The notes under the pieces were generated by a model. The model ran no database searches. It was not told the origin of the DNA and saw only the letters and a list, made by a program, of their open reading frames with translations. 64,000 bases of DNA from Raphanus sativus (Eukaryota > Streptophyta > Magnoliopsida > Brassicales > Brassicaceae). The position numbers and the translations under genes are program-made. The stretch lies in NCBI RefSeq assembly GCF_000801105.2, contig NC_079515.1, positions 1,054,001-1,118,000 on the forward strand. The letters run 5' to 3'. Positions 57,129 to 64,000 of the stretch are shown in pieces (within the stretch, counting starts at the first letter, position 1; each line of letters starts with the position of its first letter).

Positions 57129-58960
57129 AGTGAAACTGTTCGTGTGTTTTTCTCTTTTTGATACGGAGATTAGCCGAAAAGATCAAAAAATATTAGTTAA
57201 CTTGAATGGTTAAGTTTTGGCTGAATTTAAAGTAAAGTTAAATGCTGAGTAAATATTTACTCTATCTATGCTAGACCGTCAAAAATCAAAATAAAATATT
57301 TTAATCAAATATTCTTTAGGATTCTTAGAATTAATGACAAATTTTTCTAAAAATGTTTCTAAAATATTTTAAATTATAATAATTTTTTCTAACCACCATT
57401 TTGATTTTACATAATTTTGAAAGAAAAAGTATAGGATAAGCATTACGGATGTTTTAAAGATATGATTGTATGACAGTTTTGGCGCAATTTATAGGCTGAA
57501 AACATTTTTACTCTTGTTCTCTGACAAGTAGCCAATCAAGTGAAATTGATTTTTTTTTCATTTGCTCTCTGCACTGTTTAAACAGAAGAAAATATATAGA
57601 CAATATTACTCTATGTTCAGCTAGATTAAAATTATTTTCTCCTTTTACCTCTCTTTCTCACTTTTATGTTTTCTTCTCATTTACTTTTATTTTGTTCTGA
57701 GTTACTCTACTATTAACCAATCAAATCCTAAAACAATTTGTAGCCAAATAAAGGAACAAGTCATTTGTTCGACCCATCAGTTCAGTCTAATTTTTTTTTT
57801 CTTTTTGTAAACTTAGTTCAGTCTAATTTTCAAAAAGAAAATGTAACTAATATGTTACATAATAATGTAATACATATCTTTGAAAGCAAATACGATATCT
57901 GAATAGCAGAAAATCGAACTTGAAACGTATCTGTGTTTCAGACCCGTTTAGTACCATTTGACCGTTAGGCCATTCTGCATATCTATATTTTTTAGTCAAA
58001 AAATACGATATTTGAGTAATAAAGTAATAATATATTAAAACTATATAATAACAATAATAAACGAAAAGAAAAACGCACATTGATGCTCGTCCCGCACCAT
58101 AATTCTAAGATTTTTACTGTATGTGCGGTTTTGTAAAAAGAAGAAGAAACCAAAAAAAAAGTTTTTTGTTCTTTTAGACAAGTGCGTTATGATGTCAAAA
58201 AGACAAGTGCGATATTTTTTTCAGTTATGTTTTGTTAATCTGAATTTTCTTGAACGGTGACAAATACGTTATTTCTCTCTCCTAAACATAAAAACGCCTC
58301 GCTTTATGGTTACCATTCTCAACCTCAGTGTATAATGGTGTCTTAGAAATCAAAATAGTATTTTCTTTCTTTTTTCTAGGAAGAATGTATGCAACTTAAA
58401 ACGGCAATAAAAATAGCCTGTACATAGGTGAGTGTGCAAATGAATACGTATGCAAAAGGCAGAGTGTAGAAAGACACAGTAGGAGACAACTTGCTTCTTT
58501 CGGATGCCCTCTGTTTTTGCCTGTATTTGTAGAGATGTTCTGTTTTTACACACCATAGATAATTACGTAAAAAATGAAAAGTCGGTTTCTTTTTTTCAAA
58601 GAAAAGTGCAGTCTATGGATGAAATTGCTATAAGGATATACAAAAAGACATTACCCATATTCATGTAGATATTCAAAAATATGACTTGATTTTCCCTAGT
58701 ATGTGGATCAAAACCTAACACATTTTCAACCATGCATTACTTAATTTATTATTATATACCTAACAAAATTTTCTCTTATATTATAGAATTCAATTTAATA
58801 TATTTTAACCGAAAATAGATAAAAATACTTAAAAGATTATTATTTAGATATAAACACATATATATATTATTAAATAAAAATTTAAGTAAAAATATTTATT
58901 TATCTTAATTTTAAATATAATTAAACTAATATAATAAATCTTAAAATTAACAAACAATTA
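57129..58960. other. AT-rich spacer
   Basis: No gene, RNA or element end that I can support. Short open frames are isolated and AT-driven. Confidence 0.4.
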
Positions 58961-59060
58961 NNNNNNNNNNNNNNNNNNNNNNNNNNNNNNNNNNNNNNNN
59001 NNNNNNNNNNNNNNNNNNNNNNNNNNNNNNNNNNNNNNNNNNNNNNNNNNNNNNNNNNNN
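58961..59060. other. Assembly gap (100 N)
   Basis: Exactly 100 N. The flanks show no obvious overlap, unlike the gap at 49905. Confidence 0.99.
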
Positions 59061-59605
59061 TATATGAAATGGACGAGGCTTCACAAAAAAGAGAAGAAGA
59101 AACCTGTATCTGCTGCACTTTTTCGAAAAAAAAACAGGAGAGGAGAAGCCCTAGTTGTTAACTTTTTTTTTTTTGAAAAACCCTAGTCTATAGCATATAG
59201 TTCTGTGTGGTCCTGAAATACCCAAATCTTGTAAGGCTTCTAAATTTGTTCATCCAGAAACCATAGATGTCATGTGGTCCTCTCTGTGACATGTACGGAC
59301 TATATACTTACAAGTTACAAGTATATAATGTTCAGTAGTGTAAGAGATGATAGATTCAGATGATGACGTAATTAATAATATCACTATCTATATACATTGT
59401 TTTTAGGGTTATAGCCTGTTCAAAAAAAAAGAAGCCTGATCAGAGTTATGTATTCTCTAGGTCCAACAGAAACACTTTAGAGTCTATTGTCATATGTAAT
59501 CTGATCGTTCAAAGTAACTTTTATAATATATAGTAAGGGGTCTCACCACCACACATTTATTATGAAATCATTTATATGTTAACAAGAAAATTTCAAGAAA
59601 TCTCG
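59061..59605. other. Spacer between gap and hAT MITE
   Basis: AT-rich. AAACCCTAG-like motifs occur at about 59146 and 59179. No coding signal is visible. Confidence 0.4.
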
Positions 59606-59613
59606 TTCGTAGG

Positions 59614-59777
59614 CAGTGGCGGAGGCAGAAAAAAATATTATTGGGGGCAGGCATAGACAAAGGTATGGGAAAAAATATGAATGGGGGCATAATATAAATT
59701 TGGCTTTAAATTACACTAAATTTTTTAATCTTGCTGGGTTCATTGCCCCCATGTTATTGCATGTACCTCCGCCACTG
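59614..59777. mobile_element. 164-bp hAT MITE
   Basis: Ends CAGTGGCGGAGGCA and, inverted, CAGTGGCGGAGGTACATG are flanked by a perfect 8-bp duplication TTCGTAGG (59606-59613, 59778-59785). The sub-terminal ATTGGGGGCA/TGCCCCCAT also pairs. It is non-coding and well preserved, so probably young. Confidence 0.92.
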
Positions 59778-59785
59778 TTCGTAGG

Positions 59786-61703
59786 GCTTATCCAGCAATA
59801 AGATAAAACTGATATACAATTAACATAGGGGGGTCTCTTGGGGTTGACAACGTCGACTTAACTTTCCAATTCCATTAACAACAACGGTATATGGGTTTGG
59901 TGCTGACAAAAAACATACCCAAGATACGGCGGAACTGATTTTAAAAACAAATTTCTTTCGATTTTTTTTATAAAGAAAATATTCCTTCAGCTGTCCAAGT
60001 GACTCTGATGTGTCCCGCACATGAACGCTTCGCCATCACAAAAGAGCCAAAAGACTAAAGCTCTATACTTTTCATTTTTATTTATTTAAACTAATAAAAA
60101 TATATGTAGTGATCAGATAATAGCTTGGCAGATTCATGCATATATGTTAAGTTAATTCTAAATATAAATTTACGTACTAAAGATAAATTAATCATCATTC
60201 GCCGGCACTATGTTTGGCATTTGTTAAGACAAATGGCAATGTTGTTGTGAAAAGGACATGTGAACTAAACAAAGACAACATCTTTCCTAATGTCACACAC
60301 GAGCACAAAACATCACCATCCAATTTTTCAATTATTACTATCATTGTGACAAGATTATAAATAAACTCTAGTTAGTTATGACAATTTTTCCTACTTATGT
60401 ACGCGTGTGATTGTCTATTAAAGGGGATGTTAGAGATACTTTACAGCAATTTATCTCTCTCTAATTATGCACTGCGCCCGTGAAAGGGGAGTGTCGAATT
60501 TGAAGTCCTACTTATATATTAATAAATAAACCTTTTGTATTATGGCCTAGGGCCCTTGGCAAGACTTTTTTTTGTTTTGTTTTTTTTTGGCAGCAGTGAG
60601 ACTTAACTTATTATGTTCTTTAATCAAGGACTTAGTTGTTTATATACTCGTGTTGAACCTGCAGTTTGTGTTTAATTAGGGGTTTTATATTTAACTGCAA
60701 TCGTTTGACCATGCAACAACAAAAATTGTTAATCACGTAAGAAAGTCTACATATATCCATCTCAACAAAAGAATCCAAAATTTTAGAAGTTTCTTTCTCA
60801 ATTGGTAAAACTAGAAAAACTCAAAAAAAGTAATGAAAATGTTCAAAACAAACAAGAAAAGGTAGGAAAATGCGATTCAACCTTCACTACATGGACCAAT
60901 TAAATACGCAGTAGTAAAAATATAGTGAAACTCACATTGCTGATCTGAAGCCTCAAGCCCGCTCGTTTAGAATAATGGGCTAGGCCTAGATAAAATATTT
61001 CTACCGGACTGACCCAATCCAATTAAGTCAGACCTGATTGACATGAAAAACCTAACAAATTGTATTTAACACTTTCTTTCAATGAAACCCCATAAGAAAA
61101 ATAAACAAAGAAAAATATTTTTTTCTACAAAATTAATACTGATTATCAATTTCTTTAACACTGATATCTGTTAACTCATTTTAAAATTTGAAAGTGTATT
61201 AAAACATGTATATTTACAATATGATAACAACCACAAGACCATTCACACATTAAAAGTAACTATATCAAATAAACAGTAAACCAGTTGTACTTTTTGGTGT
61301 ATAAGTTTATAGTTCATACTATGTAATCTAGTTATCTAGGTACTATATATATTGGTACTATATATAAGGTAAATAAAAGAAATCCACTCGTAATCGTTTT
61401 CAAGTGAGGATGTTTGAGTTGGTAATTATAACGAATTCCACTTTACCTAATTTGTCTATTTGGTTTAGGTATTGAGTTGTATGTTTTCTAGGATAGTAAG
61501 CAATCCATCTGGACTAACCTCACCATTAACGATGATATATCTTCTCTAATAATTAATCAAAATTTAATTTAATTTATTTATTTATACTTGTCTTGTCAAT
61601 TCATATAAAGCATGGTAAACAAAAGGCATAAAGGAAAAAACATAAAGTAGCTAGAAGTTGAACTGAACAAACGTATTTGTTACGCATTTCTTTTGTCTAC
61701 TCG
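59786..61703. other. AT-rich spacer
   Basis: Contains no gene I can support. A patch at 60950-61040 (TTGGGCTAGGCC-like words) is GC-richer and unassigned. Confidence 0.4.
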
Positions 61704-62024
61704 TTAGAGCATCTCCAATGGTGTTATCCACCATTGGAATCCTTAGTAATAAAATATTTTTTTTTTTTGCTTTTTGAATATTTAAGGATTTTACACTAAA
61801 ATGTATGTACAATGGTGTTACTCAATATAGAGTCCTTAGGAAATTTTTTTTTCATACAGAAAATGTTCAATTCCATTCATTTATTTAGAAGTCTGATGAA
61901 TACTAAAACATACTATTGATGATGACCATGTAATAAAACAGAGAATGAGATGCTCTGTTTTGCTATACAAACACACAGAGAATGGGATTCTCTTTAACTG
62001 AGTTAAGAAAGTATCAAAAGTTAC

Positions 62025-62115
62025 CGTAGTTGTTATGATGAAAGACATGAAGACACAAATCAGAACCAACTCTCCATAACCGAACTGTCTTGTCTTTAGA
62101 AGCTGAAAGAAGCAA
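62025..62115 (-). pseudogene. Captured WD40-repeat exon
   Basis: One exon with an AG acceptor (TTTGCAG|TTGC) and a GT donor (CTACG|GTAAC). In the matching frame it reads LLSASKDKTVRLWRVGSDLC and then LHVFHHNNY, one blade of a plant WD40/transducin family protein. Nothing else of that gene is present. It lies inside the PIF/Harbinger-type element, so it is a captured fragment. Confidence 0.75.
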
Positions 62116-62448
62116 CTGCAAACACACAATCTTCCTCATCAGACACTATTTTGTTTGTTTAGTGTCCTAAAACCTGCATCCCCAAAAAAAAAAAAAGAGA
62201 AGCAGCCATCAAACATTGCAATAGCATAGTTGTTAATTAACACACAAGGTATGTGTACATATTCATAAAAAACCAGTGTCAAGTTAGTAGCATCATTATT
62301 GGAAGATATTAAACGATATAGAATCCTAAAACCATGACAATTTGTTTACTCCTTGAGACATTAGGGATTAGTAAGAAAGAAAAAAAAGACACTACAGAGT
62401 TTGGCTAGAATTAGAAAGCAAAGTTTAAATCATTAGAAATCAGATTCC

Positions 62449-63493
62449 TTATGTACCCTCCTGCCAATTCTCTGCAACTTGCTTCTTCTCTGCATTGAAT
62501 CGAACACCCTTGGCAATCATAGAATTGCAGCCACCACACCATATATTATAGGGCATCTCGAACCTGGGAAAAAAAAAGAAAAGCAAGACCACATATGAAA
62601 ATTTCAACCAAAGTAAGAGTACCCTCTTGCCAATTCAAAACACAAAAAAGAAGCAAAGATTCTGATCGATCAACACAATGTACAGTAGCAGGGAAAAACA
62701 CATTTGCCAACAACTGAAGCCTAATACACACTGTCTCAAACTTTTGACCATCATTCTTTATTAGGGAAGTAGCAGGAATGAACTAATAACATAGTATTTG
62801 ATTTGATTATTAGTACCTTATGATCAAAATCCCCTCGCCTAGTTTCTTTGCCCTCTCTCTGAGAGGATGCTGTCCTTGAAACTTGTTCAAGGAACCTTGA
62901 TCCGGTGTCCATTCTGGTGGGTAGTAAAAGTTATCTGCCCTGGCAGCTGAAAGAGTCGACTGCAAACAAAACAAACAAACAAACAGTTGAAACTTTGAGT
63001 TTATATGATACAGAACACAAGAAACTGAATTTGATTAGCAGAGTCACACAGGAACGACACATGAAAATAAACCCACCAGTAAGCAATTGATCTGATTTAG
63101 CTGAAACAGATACAAAATATCGATAACAAGCTAAAAGGCTGTAAATTTTTCAACATGTCGATAACAAAGAATGATGGGATCAATACAAAAACCTCAAAAA
63201 TTTATCTGTGAACCATATGCTAACCTATTGATAATACAATCAAGTTAAAGATATAAGCATTCTGAATGATTCGTGAACGAGCCCTAAACCCAAATCTCAG
63301 CCACCGAAAACACAAAATCTCCGAAACTAATCCAAATTGATCACAAAATAAAAATCAATCTTAGGGCTTTGGAGATCAGTTCCAATAAAAAAAAACACGA
63401 TATCCCCAATTTACCACAGAAGAGAAATCAATCGATGAAAATACAGAGCAGTTATTTTAAGGATCGATTGAGAAGACAAACACCACGTACCAT
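62449..63493 (-). pseudogene. Captured 5' part of a CCDC130/YJU2-like splicing-factor gene
   Basis: Exon 1 carries only the ATG (63493-63491, CTTCTTCTTCTATCG leader on the plus strand). Exon 2 (62959-62817) reads STLSAARADNFYYPPEWTPD, QGSLNKFQGQHPLRERAKKL and GEGILIIR. Exon 3 begins at 62563: FEMPYNIWCGGCNSMIAKGV, RFNAEKKQV, then leaves the family sequence (AENWQEGT) and stops at 62449. These match the start of the CWC16 family (CCDC130/YJU2), including the first CxxC of its zinc site. The full protein is about 300 aa, so about two thirds is missing. All exon borders are intact, so the fragment could be transcribed as a short open frame of about 85 codons. Confidence 0.8.
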
Positions 63494-63698
63494 CTTCTTC
63501 TTCTATCGAGATTGATCAAATCGTTCTTTCAATCGAGAGCCAGTAGTTGAGTGCCAGCACATTAAGGATTTGATCCTTAATGACCTTAGCTAAGGACTCA
63601 TCCTTAGCTACAGTTAAATATTTAATCATATAATATTGTTCTAAACCTAAGGATTTCACTAAGGATTCGCCTAAGACGCCGCGTTGCGGATGCTCTTA

Positions 63699-64000
63699 GT
63701 CGTTTTCTTACGTGAAAACAATAAAATTTCATCTATTGCTACGCATTACGTAAAACTCTCCCATTATATTCATGATTCCATATGTATAATAAGCTAAAAC
63801 AGGGACAAATTTTAGCAAATAATAAAACAGGGATAATCGTTTTTTCAAATGTTATTATTTTCCACAAAAAATAATTTAAATATTTTTTCATGTGGACATC
63901 TCATCATACATAAATAAATAAATCAGATTGTAATTTCACGAGAAAATGTTTTTACAATACCGAGCAAAGGTTACACATCTATTTTGCCTGTCATCATACA
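63699..64000. other. AT-rich flank
   Basis: No coding signal or element end is visible before the window stops. Confidence 0.4.

Larger units (their letters stand above)
61707..63695. mobile_element. Gene-carrying PIF/Harbinger-type element (pack type)
   Basis: The left end GAGCATCTCCAATGGTG and the inverted right end GAGCATCCGCAACGCGG are flanked by TTA (61704-61706, 63696-63698). Sub-terminal CTAAGGA/TCCTTAG words are repeated at both ends (61741-61845 and 63563-63675), as expected for transposase binding. Between them are pieces of two unrelated host genes in the same orientation: a WD40 exon (62025-62115) and the first exons of a CCDC130-like gene with intact splice signals and leader (62449-63493). 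No transposase is present. The element is 1,989 bp. Confidence 0.8.

Overview
This is a plant nuclear window: intron-containing genes, AT-rich spacers full of non-autonomous transposons, and four runs of exactly 100 N that mark scaffold gaps. Gene content and order match, from memory, the top of Arabidopsis chromosome 3 (At3g03320-At3g03330, then At3g03580-At3g03660). Exon sequences are very close to Arabidopsis, but the locus is swollen by Helitrons, hAT and PIF/Harbinger elements, and several Arabidopsis neighbours are missing. A Brassica or Raphanus genome is the best fit.

Layout. 1-3.1 kb: two near-identical Helitrons and a small Cys-rich membrane-protein gene split by a MITE. 3.7-15.8 kb: three tandem short-chain dehydrogenase (SDR, DHRS7-like) genes. 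The first is ordinary (328 aa). In the second and third, the last SDR exon is replaced by four exons of a CURT1-type thylakoid-curvature gene, giving predicted in-frame SDR-CURT1 chimeras of 412 and 410 aa. 16-17.5 kb: an ASCH-domain gene. 18.7-19.2 kb: a small HMA-fold protein. 19.4-22.4 kb: gaps, a repeat, a hAT element and a LINE tail. 22.6-34.2 kb: a compact conserved block of a DYW-type PPR editing factor (MEF26-like), a SWIB-domain protein, nuclear-encoded mitochondrial ribosomal protein S2, an ELMO/CED-12 protein carrying a hAT element at its last splice site, and a MATE transporter. 34.2-39.6 kb: transposon-rich sequence with the wreck of a GH1 beta-glucosidase. 39.8-41.4 kb: an exostosin-family (EDA5-like) glycosyltransferase. 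46.7-51.5 kb: a WOX11-type homeobox gene whose main part appears twice around a gap, most likely an assembly duplication. 51.9-64 kb: mainly transposons, including a TRIM retrotransposon and a PIF/Harbinger-type element carrying captured pieces of a CCDC130/YJU2-like splicing-factor gene and a WD40 gene.

The block 22.6-28.1 kb groups three genes with probable mitochondrial products (editing factor, SWIB protein, RPS2), all on the minus strand. The most unusual content is the SDR-CURT1 fusion pair. Its splice acceptor seems to have been made at the fusion point, both fused SDR domains carry changes in otherwise conserved motifs, and the third copy has Helitrons in two introns. All exon structures were read by eye from splice signals, phase and family similarity; no transcript data were available.
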